NCBI GenBank assembly: GCA_038210135.1
Contig: JBBQWZ010000014.1
Span: 1 to 64,000, forward strand
Origin: JBBQWZ01 sp038210135
GTDB lineage: Bacteria > Acidobacteriota > Terriglobia > Bryobacterales > Bryobacteraceae
Reading direction: 5' to 3'
Length of the DNA: 64,000 nt
The notes beneath the pieces are model-generated. The model saw only the letters and a list, made by a program, of their open reading frames with translations. It was not told the DNA's origin and ran no database searches. Both the position numbers and the translations under genes were made by a program. Numbering within the stretch: position 1 is the first letter of the stretch; each line of letters opens with the position of its first letter. Shown here in pieces: positions 8,355-17,096 of the stretch.

Positions 8355-11300
8355 CCGGATCATCGAGTTCTCCGGCGCGAACAAGTTCATGGTCTTCCTG
8401 CTGGTCGGGTTCGCAGTATTCGCGGGCCTCTGGTCGATGAAGACGATCACGCTCGACGCCATTCCGGACCTCAGCGACACGCAGGTGATCGTCTACTCGC
8501 GGTGGGACCGGAGCCCCGACATCATGGAGGATCAGGTCACTTACCCGATCGTCACCAGCATGCTGGGAGCGCCGAAGGTGAAGGACGTCCGCGGATTCTC
8601 TGACTTCGGGTATTCCTTCGTCTACATCATCTTTGAAGAAGGGACGGACATCTATTGGGCGCGCTCCCGGACTCTCGAATACCTTTCCGCCGTCCTGCAA
8701 CGGCTCCCCCAAGGCGTCAAGACGGAACTGGGCCCCGATGCGACCGGCGTCGGGTGGGTCTTCCAATACGCCCTGATCGATCAGAGCGGAAAGCATTCGC
8801 TCGCCGAACTCCGTTCCCTGCAGGATTGGTTTCTCCGCTACCAGTTGAAGGCCGTGCCCGGCGTAGCGGAAGTCGCGCCCTTAGGTGGCTTCGTCCGGCA
8901 GTATCAGGTGAACGTCGATCCCAACCGCCTGCAGTCGTACAAAATCCCCATCATGAAAGTCGTCGAGGCGGTCCGCAGCGGCAATAACGATGTCGGCGGA
9001 CGCCTTGTCGATTTCAGCGGAACCGAATATATGGTGCGCGGGCGCGGCTATGCCAAGAGCGTCGACGACATCGGCAATATCGTCCTCATGAACACCGAAG
9101 GCGGCGTGCCGGTCCGGGTGAAGGACGTCGGCAATGTGGTGCTCGGTCCGGATATCCGCCGCGGGATCGCCGACTGGAACGGCGAAGGCGATGTCGTCTC
9201 CGGCATTATCGTGATGCGGCAGGGCGAGAACGCGCTCGACGTCATTGGGCGCGTCAAAGCGAAGCTCAAGGATCTCGAACCGGGATTGCCGCCAGGCGTC
9301 AAGATCGTCTCCGCGTATGACCGCTCCGACCTGATACTTCGCTCGATCGAGAATCTGAAATCAACTCTGATCGAAGAGATGGTGATTGTGGCTCTCGTTA
9401 TTTTCATCTTCCTTTGGCATTTTCCGAGCGCGATTATTCCCGTAATCACGATTCCGGTCGCGATCATCATTGCCTTCGTCCCGATGCGGATGATGGGCCT
9501 CAGCGCGAACATTATGTCGCTTGGCGGAATCGCCATCGCCATCGGTGCGATGGTGGACGCCGCCATTGTCGTCGTGGAGCAGACCCACAAACACCTGGAA
9601 GAATGGCAGCGGACTGGGCGGCAGAAGGACTATCACCGGGTCGTCATCGACGCCGTCAAGGAAGTGGGCGGACCCAGCTTCTTCGCTCTACTCGTCATCG
9701 CGGTGGCCTTCTTGCCGGTGCTCACTCTCGAAGCGCAGGAAGGACGGCTTTTCAAGCCACTGGCCTACACGAAGAACCTGTCGATGATCATCGCCGCCGT
9801 GCTGGCCATCACGCTGGACCCGGCCATGCGCCTGCTGTTCACGCACATGGACAACTTCGAATTCCGCCCACGTTGGCTCGCTCGAGCCGTGAACGCCGTG
9901 CTGGTCGGCAAGATCCATTCGGAGGAGCATCACCCGATCAGCCGGATCCTCATGCGGGTCTACGATCCGATTTGCCGCTGGTCGCTCCGTTGGAAGTATT
10001 GGGTGATCGCGGGCGCGATCGCCATGGTCGTCGTGACCATCCCCATTTATCAGCAGCTTGGTTCCGAATTTATGCCGCCGCTCGACGAAGGCACCCTGCT
10101 CTACATGCCGTCCACCCTCCCCGGAATCGCGGTCGCGGAAGCCCAGAAACTGATGCAGATTCAGAACCGGATCATCAAGCGATTTCCGGAAGTCCTCTCC
10201 GTCATGGGCAAGTCTGGCCGGGCGGAGACATCTACCGATCCCGCGCCATTCTCCATGATGGAAACGATCATCGTCCTCAAGCCGCAAGACCAATGGCGCA
10301 AGATCGACACCTGGTATTCGAACTGGACCTGGGCGCCGCGTTGGCTCCTCGGAGTGTTCGGGCACATCACTTCCGATCACCGGTCGAGCGAACAACTCGT
10401 CGAAGAAATGAATGCCGCCCTCGCGATGCCCGGCGTGTCCAACGCCTGGACCATGCCCATCAAGGCGCGCATCGACATGCTGACGACCGGGGTGCGCACG
10501 CCCGTCGGGATCAAGGTGTACGGCGGAGATCTGAAACAGATCGAAAAGATCGGCACCGATATTGAGGGCGTCCTGCCGAAGGTGCGCGGCACACGCAACG
10601 TCTTCGCCGAACGCACGGGCGGCGGATATTTTCTGGATTTCGACTGGAAGCGCGAAGAGTTGGCTCGATACGGACTCAGCATGGAGGATGTGCAAGCGGT
10701 GCTCATGAGCGCCGTCGGCGGCGAGAATGTAACGACCACCGTCGAGGGCCGCGAGCGTTACCCCGTCAATGTGCGTTACCTGCAGGACTACCGCAGCGAC
10801 ATCAACCGCCTCGGCCGCGTTCTGGTTCCGGTGATGGGCGGCAAGACGCAAATCCCCGTTTCGCAACTCGCGGACATCAAGCTTTCGAGTGGACCCGCCA
10901 TGCTGCGAGACGAAAACGGCATGCTCAACGGCTACGTGTACGTCGACGTCGCCGGGCGCGATGTCGGCAGTTACGTTGACGAGGCGAAACAGGTTGTCCG
11001 CGAGAAGGTGAAACTGCCAGCGGGCTACACGCTGGTTTGGAGCGGCCAGTATGAGGCGATGCAGCGCGTCCGGGAAAAACTCACCGTGATCCTGCCGCTG
11101 ACTTTGTTCCTGATCATGACGCTGCTGTACATGAACACGAAGTCGTTCACCGAGACCATGCTGATCGTGCTCGCCGTTCCGTTCTCCGCGATCGGCGCGA
11201 TCTGGTTTTTGTACTTCCTTGGCTACAACATGAGCATCGGCGTGTGGGTCGGGCTGATTGCGCTGCTCGGCGTCGATGCCGAAACCGCCATCTTCATGCT

Positions 11301-11613
11301 GCTGTATTTGAACATCGCGTTTGAAGGAGCGAAAAAAGAGGGCAAGATGAACAGTCTCGCCGATCTCCAGGAAGCGATCCGGACCGGAGCCGTCAAACGC
11401 ATTCGCCCGAAATTCATGACCGTGGCCGTTATGTTCATGGGCCTCGTCCCGATCATGTGGTCCGCCGGAGCCGGGGCCGACGTGATGAGACGCATCGCCG
11501 CGCCCATGATTGGCGGCATCTTTACGTCATTCATTTTGGAGCTGGTTGTGTATCCCGCGATTTATGAGGTTTGGAAATGGCACTTCGAAGTAAAAAAACA
11601 ATTGGCTGCGTAG
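8347..11613 (+). CDS. cusA: Heavy-metal efflux RND pump (CusA type)
   Basis: 1088 residues, a full-length HME-RND inner-membrane proton antiporter. The three methionines that bind Cu(I)/Ag(I) in E. coli CusA are all present: M587 in GTLLYMPST, M637 in PAPFSMMET and M711 in ARIDMLTTG. The spacing M587-M637 (50) equals that of E. coli M573-M623. The next interval is about 25 residues longer because of an insert (around WYSNWTWAPRWLL) in the porter domain. RND transmembrane motifs such as MSLGGIAIAIGAMVDAAIVV and LLGVDAETAIFMLLYL are clear. Start ATG at 8347 overlaps the end of cusB, and the 3' end overlaps the next gene. Copper/silver export is well supported; the exact metal is inference from the methionines. 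Confidence 0.93.
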   Translation: MINRIIEFSGANKFMVFLLVGFAVFAGLWSMKTITLDAIPDLSDTQVIVYSRWDRSPDIMEDQVTYPIVTSMLGAPKVKDVRGFSDFGYSFVYIIFEEGTDIYWARSRTLEYLSAVLQRLPQGVKTELGPDATGVGWVFQYALIDQSGKHSLAELRSLQDWFLRYQLKAVPGVAEVAPLGGFVRQYQVNVDPNRLQSYKIPIMKVVEAVRSGNNDVGGRLVDFSGTEYMVRGRGYAKSVDDIGNIVLMNTEGGVPVRVKDVGNVVLGPDIRRGIADWNGEGDVVSGIIVMRQGENALDVIGRVKAKLKDLEPGLPPGVKIVSAYDRSDLILRSIENLKSTLIEEMVIVALVIFIFLWHFPSAIIPVITIPVAIIIAFVPMRMMGLSANIMSLGGIAIAIGAMVDAAIVVVEQTHKHLEEWQRTGRQKDYHRVVIDAVKEVGGPSFFALLVIAVAFLPVLTLEAQEGRLFKPLAYTKNLSMIIAAVLAITLDPAMRLLFTHMDNFEFRPRWLARAVNAVLVGKIHSEEHHPISRILMRVYDPICRWSLRWKYWVIAGAIAMVVVTIPIYQQLGSEFMPPLDEGTLLYMPSTLPGIAVAEAQKLMQIQNRIIKRFPEVLSVMGKSGRAETSTDPAPFSMMETIIVLKPQDQWRKIDTWYSNWTWAPRWLLGVFGHITSDHRSSEQLVEEMNAALAMPGVSNAWTMPIKARIDMLTTGVRTPVGIKVYGGDLKQIEKIGTDIEGVLPKVRGTRNVFAERTGGGYFLDFDWKREELARYGLSMEDVQAVLMSAVGGENVTTTVEGRERYPVNVRYLQDYRSDINRLGRVLVPVMGGKTQIPVSQLADIKLSSGPAMLRDENGMLNGYVYVDVAGRDVGSYVDEAKQVVREKVKLPAGYTLVWSGQYEAMQRVREKLTVILPLTLFLIMTLLYMNTKSFTETMLIVLAVPFSAIGAIWFLYFLGYNMSIGVWVGLIALLGVDAETAIFMLLYLNIAFEGAKKEGKMNSLADLQEAIRTGAVKRIRPKFMTVAVMFMGLVPIMWSAGAGADVMRRIAAPMIGGIFTSFILELVVYPAIYEVWKWHFEVKKQLAA

Positions 11614-12329
11614 CGTTCCTGCTGAGTGTGATTCCGTTAGCCGCCCAGAGCGAAATTCGCTATGAGGTTCGCCACGATCATTGGCGCAAGTCCTGTGCCG
11701 GAACGCTGACCATCACGCCGGATGCAATCGGCTTTCAGGCGAAGCCGCGGAATAAGGGAGGAGGTCACCGCTTCGAGTGGCAATTCGCCAACATTCAACA
11801 GCTCCTCGTGGAACCTCACCGTCTCTCCGTATTGACCTATGAAGACGTCGCCTGGAAGCTCGGCGCGGATCGTCAACAGATCTTTCAACTGGTCGGCGAC
11901 GCGAGTTTCTCGGGCGCCTACGCGATGCTAAAGGATCGCCTGGATCAGCGTTTCGTCTCGGCCATTGCCGACGAGTCGATCCAGCCGCTCTGGCAGATCG
12001 ACGTGAAGCACGAACTCGGGCTCAAGGGTTCCGAAGGCGTGTTGACAGTGGGCGCGGACCGCATTGTCTACAAGTCCGGCAAACCAAAGGATTCGCGAAC
12101 CTGGCGCTACGCGGACATCGAAGCTATCTCGATGGAAGGCCCCTTCCAGCTCACGCTCACGACGTTTGAACGCGCGCGAACCCACTACGGCAACCGCAAG
12201 AACTTCCAGTTTCAACTGAAGGAGATCTTGCCCGAAGCCCGCTACAACGAATTATGGCGGCGGCTCGAACAGGGCCGCAGTCATGGAATTCCCATCAACC
12301 AATCGACTGAAAAGAGAAATAGCCAATGA
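11577..12329 (+). CDS. Secreted protein with two internally similar halves
   Basis: 250 residues starting at ATG 11577, inside the 3' end of cusA (37-base overlap) with gaggt about 8 bases upstream. A signal peptide (TIGCVAFLLSVIPLAAQS) is followed by two similar units. The first (about 26-108) reads EVRHDHW, AGTLTITPDAIGF, WQFANIQQL, LTYEDV. The second (about 140-205) reads DVKHELG, EGVLTVGADRIVY, WRYADIEAIS, LTTFE. Each looks like a small beta-rich, possibly PH-like domain, and the duplication is visible directly. No known enzyme motif. It overlaps the next small gene by 4 bases, so it is part of the efflux operon. A periplasmic accessory role is inference from position only. Confidence 0.75.
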   Translation: MALRSKKTIGCVAFLLSVIPLAAQSEIRYEVRHDHWRKSCAGTLTITPDAIGFQAKPRNKGGGHRFEWQFANIQQLLVEPHRLSVLTYEDVAWKLGADRQQIFQLVGDASFSGAYAMLKDRLDQRFVSAIADESIQPLWQIDVKHELGLKGSEGVLTVGADRIVYKSGKPKDSRTWRYADIEAISMEGPFQLTLTTFERARTHYGNRKNFQFQLKEILPEARYNELWRRLEQGRSHGIPINQSTEKRNSQ

Positions 12330-12646
12330 GAACGTTTATGACCATGCTTCTCGCGGCCGGAATTGCATCCGCCGCGAACCGGACCGGAACCTTCACCGGC
12401 ACCATTACCGAGACCATGTGCAAGAAAGACCACCTCTCGATGAAGCTCGGGCCCGACCCGAAGTGCATCGTTGAGTGTGTCAACAAGTACAACGGCAAGT
12501 ACGCCCTGTCCGACGGCGCGAACTTATATGTTCTGAGCGATCAGAACAAGCCGGCACAGTTTGCCGGAAAGCGAGTGAAAATTACGGGAACACTTTTTGA
12601 GAAAACGAAAATCCTGAAGGCTGACTCGATCGAGGCGCTGAAGTAG
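12326..12646 (+). CDS. DUF5818-like small secreted protein
   Basis: 106 residues. The signal peptide (FMTMLLAAGIASA) is followed by a compact domain with GTFTGTITETMCKKDH, PDPKCIVECVNK, KYALSDGANLYVLSDQ and KRVKITGTLFEKTK. This fits the DUF5818 family, common in Acidobacteriota as exported proteins of unknown function with an OB-like beta fold. Three cysteines (in TMC, PKC and VEC) are conserved features of the family. The ATG overlaps the upstream stop as ATGA, so it is translationally coupled to the preceding gene and ends the copper-efflux operon. Function unknown; a periplasmic metal-related role would be inference from the company it keeps. Confidence 0.75.
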   Translation: MRTFMTMLLAAGIASAANRTGTFTGTITETMCKKDHLSMKLGPDPKCIVECVNKYNGKYALSDGANLYVLSDQNKPAQFAGKRVKITGTLFEKTKILKADSIEALK

Positions 12647-12764
12647 CAACCATCGCGACCGGAACGTGGAGGACTCGCTCGGCCTGCGTGTTCCCCACCG
12701 GCCCCGATCTTGCTCCGGATCCACTCGGAGGAAGTGTGCGTGGATAAGGGCGAGAATGTTGGGA

Positions 12765-13055
12765 CGAGAAGGCAGTCTCGTCACCGTCAATGGCGACGCA
12801 ACCGCAGCGATCACAATCTCACAAAATGGTTTGCTTCGATGCCGCGTGCTGAGTGCGTCCGCATTACGCTTCTATCGTTTGCGCATAGAGGAACATCCAA
12901 TCGGCGTCATCGCCAGCGAGGACGGGGCGTTGCCGCGGGTGGATTGGCGTAATGATGTATTGATCGTTCCAGGCCAGCGCGTAGAATTCCTCATCCAGGG
13001 AAATTACCCACCCGGAATGTACCGGTTTCTCAGCCTTCCGTATGCACGCGGCGCA
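12765..13055 (+). pseudogene. Multicopper oxidase fragment (middle cupredoxin domain)
   Basis: About 95 residues in frame from roughly 12777 to 13055: LVTVNGDATAAITI, LRCRVLSASALRFYRLRIE, HPIGVIASEDGALP, VPGQRVEFLIQGN, MYRFLSLPYARGA. This is the second cupredoxin domain of CueO/CopA-type multicopper oxidases. The copper-ligand motifs of domains 1 and 3 (HxH, HCHxxxHxxxxM) are absent, and the similarity stops abruptly at about 13055, where another gene fragment begins. Sequence from 12647 to 12765 does not continue it in any frame I could follow. Position next to a copper-efflux operon suggests an ancestral copper-resistance gene that was deleted. Confidence 0.75.
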
Positions 13056-13065
13056 ACGCCGATCG

Positions 13066-13347
13066 GCGTGGTTCGTCGAGTCGCTCATGACGCAGACGCT
13101 GATCATCCACGTGATCCGCACGAACAAGGTTCCCTTCCTGCAGAGCCGCGCAAGCCTTCCGCTCACACTGACGACGCTAAGCGTCATGGCGCTCGGGATG
13201 TGGCTGCCCTATTCTCCGGTCGCGTCGGCCCTGGGTTTCACTGCCTTGCTGGTGCTCTACTGGCCGATCCTGCTCGCGACCCTGTTCGGCTATATGGGGG
13301 TCACGCAACTAACGAAAGTCTGGCTTCTGCGGAAGGCTTGGATCTGA
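13066..13347 (+). pseudogene. C-terminal fragment of an MgtA-type Mg2+ P-type ATPase
   Basis: About 93 residues in a different frame from the oxidase fragment: WFVESLMTQTLIIHVIRTNK, VPFLQSRASLPL, two hydrophobic helices and GYMGVTQLTKVWLLRKAWI before the stop. This is the last transmembrane bundle of MgtA/MgtB P-type ATPases, where the ES(L)xTQTLIIHxIRT motif is highly characteristic. None of the catalytic parts (DKTGT, TGE) are present. It can begin only at alternative codons and cannot be a working transporter. The direct junction with the oxidase fragment shows a deletion or recombination between two unrelated genes. Confidence 0.8.
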
Positions 13348-13559
13348 ATACGCCGCGAGCGTAATAGCCCGCGAGCCCATTCACATTGCGAAGTAACTTT
13401 ACTCTGCTCATAGAAATCACGCCGAATTATCTAAAGAATTTGCCACAATCCGCTCGTAATCAATTCGACTGATTTCCCAGAAGCTAATTTTGTGCAAATT
13501 CATCGATGTCCGTCAAATTCGTGTCAGGAGTCCATGCCAGGACAAATGACACAATCTTC

Positions 13560-13588
13560 TTGACATGCGATACAAGGCGCAATACAGT
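13560..13588 (+). promoter_or_regulatory. Candidate sigma-70-type promoter
   Basis: ttgaca (13560-13565), 17-base spacer, tacagt (13583-13588). It lies 37 bases before the preferred ATG of the TonB receptor and would start transcription near 13595. It overlaps the longer reading frame that opens at 13565, which argues for the downstream start at 13625. Consensus match only. Confidence 0.45.
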
Positions 13589-13624
13589 AGTCCCAATTCA
13601 CTCGTTCGTGGAGGCCTCGTAGCC

Positions 13625-16600
13625 ATGCGACGTAACCGGGATCTTTCCGCTCTTTTCATTTTGCTGGCCGTCTTCTGCGCCAGTACACTCTTCGGACAGG
13701 ACGTAAGCACCGCCGCCCTGAAGGGAACGATCACCGATCAAAGCGGCGCGGTGGTTGTCGGTGCAACTGTCAAAGTGACCAACAGCGAACGCGGTATTGA
13801 ACGTGTACTCGCGACGGACGCCAACGGACTGTTCCAAGCGCCTTTCCTGCCCCCGGGCACTTACGATGTCCGCATCACGGCCAAGGGATTCGAGACGCAC
13901 ATTCTCAAGAACATTGTCTTGACGGTCGGCCAGATCGCCGTGGTCGATACGCCGCTTCAGGTTGGCGCCGTAGGCGTCGAAGTCTTCATCACCGCCGAAG
14001 CGCCGCTGGTCGAAACCGAGAAAACTCAGCAGGCAAACACCATTCAGAGTCGTCAAATCGAGTCTTTGCCTAACATCGGCCGCAGCTTTCTGAATTACGT
14101 GTACACGCTGCCAGGCGTCTCCAGCTCGAACGCTCCGCGCGCCCAAGGCAACGGCAATTTCAACTTCGGCAGCACCGGATTCTCCATCGGAGGTTCCAAC
14201 GGACGCGCCAATCTCATTACGGTGGACGGAGGCGAAAATGAATTCGGCGACGGCGAACCTCGGTTCTTCGTCAGCCCCGAATCGGTGCAGGAATTTCAGG
14301 TGAATCGCAATGGCTTCGCCGCGGAATTTGGATTTACCTCCGGAACCGCGATGAACGTGATCTCGAAGAGCGGTACCAACACCGTGCATGGCGCTCTCTA
14401 CACCTATTTCCGCGATCAGAAGACTTCGGCTCGCAACTACTTCGATCGCAACAAAACCAAGGCGTTCGACCAGCAGCTTTATCCTGGTATGACCCTCGGC
14501 GGACCGATCCTCAGGAACAAGCTCTTCTTCTTTACGTCGTACGAGTTTCCGCGGCTGACAACCGCCCGATTCCGCGCGTTCACGAACAATACGGCGCTCC
14601 TCAATCCGGATGCCGGGCAGACGGCGTTTCTGGCGCGGGCGGATTCTAGCGCCGATGCGAACGTCCGGCGGATCTCCGGCCTTCTACGGGGCCAATTGAC
14701 GACCACCAATTTCCCGGACACCATGAAGCTTCTGACTCGCGACGAGGGTACTTTCGCCGACGGTTCGCGCGACCATCAGCTTACGAACAAGATGGATTAC
14801 CAGATTTCGTCAAATGACACGCTCAGCGGTCGCTTCAGCTTCTTCAAACACACCGAAACCGGCAACGAATGCGCCAGTTCACCCGTCTGCACATCCAACC
14901 GCACTTTGCTCCGCTCGCATGACTACACCGCGCTCGTGAATTGGACCCGTAACGTTCGTCCGAATCTGATCAACCAGGCGCGCTTTCAATTCTCGCCCGA
15001 CACCGCCGCGCAAACGGCGTCGGTGAATCCCACCGGATCCGAGCTCAGCATTGGCGGCGTGGGAACGTTCGGGCGATCCTTCACCGCGCCCTTCAACACC
15101 TTCGAGAAGCGGTTCCAGTTTGAGGACACGATGTCCTGGATCAAGAACGGCCACTTCGTGAAGTTCGGCGGCTCCTACCGGCCAGTGCGATACAACGTCG
15201 TCAACGCGTTATGGTTCAGCGGAACCTGGGCCTTCTCCCCGGGAGTTTACTCGGCGCTCTCGGGCCTGTCCGCGGCCGATCAGGCATCCGTAGTGGCATT
15301 CAACGGCGGCGCGGCCGGCATCCCGACACTCAACGGGTTGCAGTCGTTCAATCTCGGTCTGCCGCTGACGTACCGGCAGGGCTTCAATAATCCGGAATGG
15401 ACCGACTGGGCGAAATTCCTCGGGCTCTTCATCCAGGACTCCTGGAAGGTCTCGAAGCGCTTCACGCTCGACTATGGCGTGCGTTTCGACAGCGACTCCG
15501 AGCCGAAGCCGCTCAAGACGTACAACAACGTTTCGCCGCGCCTTGGATTTGCCTGGGATCCGTTCGGCGACGGAAAGACCGTGATCCGCGGCGGCGGCGG
15601 TCTGTTTCAGGCCCCCGTTGGCTATCAGATTGACTATCTCACCAACCTCTTGAACGACAGCGGCAAGTACATCAATCAGATTTTCAAGATCACCACCGCC
15701 GCGATACCCATATGGGCCGCTGGAATCAAGAGCGGCAAACTTCCCTTCACCGGCCTCAGCGAAGCCGAAGTAAACGCAGTTGGCGTCGCCACCGGACCCA
15801 AGAGCAACGGCCGCGTCGTATTTGACGCCGCCAGCCAGTATAAGAACACTTACTCGGCCCAATTCAATTTTGGAATCGCACGTCAGCTGGCACGCGACTT
15901 CTCGCTCGACGTGGCGTATAACCACTATCGGGGCGTACACATTCAGTTGGATCAGGAAATCAACTTCAAGAAAACGGGCGTATTTATCCCCGGCATTGGA
16001 CCCGGGTTCACCGCCATCGATCCGACCATTGCCCAGTTCAACAACTACAGCAGTATCGGTAACTCGAACTATAACGGGATGACGGTCTCATTGTCCAAGC
16101 GCTACTCGCTGAACACCACCTTCCAGGCCCACTACACGTTCAGCCATTCGCTCGACGATGTCACCGACTACAATTCCGCCTTCGCCGCCACCGATCCGAC
16201 GAATCTGCAGCTTGAGAAAGCGACATCCGCCTTCAACGTGAAGCACAACTTCGTAGCCAACGGCGTATTCAACAGCCCGTGGAAAACGGGCCCCGACGGC
16301 AACGTGCTGGGCCACATCCTGGGCGACATTACGGTTTCTCCCATCGTCTCCCTCCGTTCCGGAATCCCCTTCTCTCTCTTGCTTGGCGGAGACCGCAACG
16401 GCGACAATCATGGCGGCGACCGGCCGATCTATGCCAGCCGGAACACCGGCCTTGGAGCGAATTTCTATAGCTGGGATATGCGCTTGAACAAACAGTTCTA
16501 CTTCAACCGCGAACGCGGCATCCGCGCCGAATTCCTCGTCGAAGGCGTCAATATTCTGAACCACACCAATTTCCAGGCAGTCAACAATCTCAGTGCAGGC

Positions 16601-16747
16601 AACAACCCGAAGTACCTGGTCGGCCCGTTCCCAGCCGGAGTATTCAACGTTCGGGGCGACAAGAACCTGCCTCAGAGCGCTCCTCTGGGATTCGTGTCCT
16701 CGTTCGACCCAAGACGCTTGCAGTTCGGCCTCAAGATCGCGTTCTGA
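13625..16747 (+). CDS. Oar-like TonB-dependent receptor
   Basis: 1040 residues from the ATG at 13625; the frame opens earlier, at 13565. The signal peptide (LSALFILLAVFCASTLFGQ) is followed by a carboxypeptidase-regulatory-like beta-sandwich (about 26-115: LKGTITDQSGAVVVGATVKV, LPPGTYDVRITAKGFE). Next come a TonB plug (about 125-230: NIGRSFLNYVYTLPG, FRVSPE-type loop, SGTNTVHG) and a large outer-membrane barrel with GRFSFFKHTE, WTDWAKFLGLFIQDSWKVSK and NYNGMTVSLSKRYS. It ends in the aromatic motif LQFGLKIAF. These receptors are massively expanded in Solibacter-type genomes and are thought to import large substrates; the substrate here is unknown. ggagg at 13608-13612 lies somewhat far (13 bases) from the ATG. 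Confidence 0.9.
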   Translation: MRRNRDLSALFILLAVFCASTLFGQDVSTAALKGTITDQSGAVVVGATVKVTNSERGIERVLATDANGLFQAPFLPPGTYDVRITAKGFETHILKNIVLTVGQIAVVDTPLQVGAVGVEVFITAEAPLVETEKTQQANTIQSRQIESLPNIGRSFLNYVYTLPGVSSSNAPRAQGNGNFNFGSTGFSIGGSNGRANLITVDGGENEFGDGEPRFFVSPESVQEFQVNRNGFAAEFGFTSGTAMNVISKSGTNTVHGALYTYFRDQKTSARNYFDRNKTKAFDQQLYPGMTLGGPILRNKLFFFTSYEFPRLTTARFRAFTNNTALLNPDAGQTAFLARADSSADANVRRISGLLRGQLTTTNFPDTMKLLTRDEGTFADGSRDHQLTNKMDYQISSNDTLSGRFSFFKHTETGNECASSPVCTSNRTLLRSHDYTALVNWTRNVRPNLINQARFQFSPDTAAQTASVNPTGSELSIGGVGTFGRSFTAPFNTFEKRFQFEDTMSWIKNGHFVKFGGSYRPVRYNVVNALWFSGTWAFSPGVYSALSGLSAADQASVVAFNGGAAGIPTLNGLQSFNLGLPLTYRQGFNNPEWTDWAKFLGLFIQDSWKVSKRFTLDYGVRFDSDSEPKPLKTYNNVSPRLGFAWDPFGDGKTVIRGGGGLFQAPVGYQIDYLTNLLNDSGKYINQIFKITTAAIPIWAAGIKSGKLPFTGLSEAEVNAVGVATGPKSNGRVVFDAASQYKNTYSAQFNFGIARQLARDFSLDVAYNHYRGVHIQLDQEINFKKTGVFIPGIGPGFTAIDPTIAQFNNYSSIGNSNYNGMTVSLSKRYSLNTTFQAHYTFSHSLDDVTDYNSAFAATDPTNLQLEKATSAFNVKHNFVANGVFNSPWKTGPDGNVLGHILGDITVSPIVSLRSGIPFSLLLGGDRNGDNHGGDRPIYASRNTGLGANFYSWDMRLNKQFYFNRERGIRAEFLVEGVNILNHTNFQAVNNLSAGNNPKYLVGPFPAGVFNVRGDKNLPQSAPLGFVSSFDPRRLQFGLKIAF

Positions 16748-17096
16748 CCGCTTTCAAGGATTCTGTCAGCGTTCACGGCTACTAAATAAGTAACCGGAGG
16801 TTTCGTGTCGACCCTTGCATGGGCCGTGCCCAAATCGAGCCCCGTCGCGTTTAGGGATCAGGGACAGAAACATACTCAGCGATGACTTGGTTCGCCTGCG
16901 CGAATTCCGAATCCACCACGACGGCTACGGCGCTCGCATTCGCTGGCGTGCTGTCCGTGAAATACCGTTAGCATTCATCAATGTCATTCATTCATCAATG
17001 TCATTTAAGATAGAAGGCGGCGATTTAGTTCTCGCGCCTCGGAGGAAAGCGGCGCTCAACTGGCGGCTATGAGCGCGGATTTCTTGGTATTAATTT
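16748..17096. other. Intergenic region without a supportable gene
   Basis: Between the receptor stop and the convergent FAD oxidoreductase. An 85-codon frame at 16815-17072 has no domain or ribosome-binding site and spans a tandem repeat, so it is not called. No clear terminator hairpin was found for the receptor. Confidence 0.5.
16972..17005. repeat. 17-bp perfect tandem duplication
   Basis: cattcatcaatgtcatt occurs twice in direct succession (16972-16988 and 16989-17005) in an otherwise featureless intergenic stretch. Probably a slippage product. Confidence 0.75.

Noticed and set aside
9414..10565. 383-residue frame on the same strand as cusA
   Set aside because: Arg/His-rich +1-frame shadow, fully within cusA, no start signal.
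9688..10866. 392-residue open frame antisense to cusA
   Set aside because: His/Arg-rich shadow without motifs; the plus strand carries an intact RND pump.
16815..17072. 85-residue frame after the first receptor
   Set aside because: Spans a tandem duplication, no recognisable domain and no ribosome-binding site.
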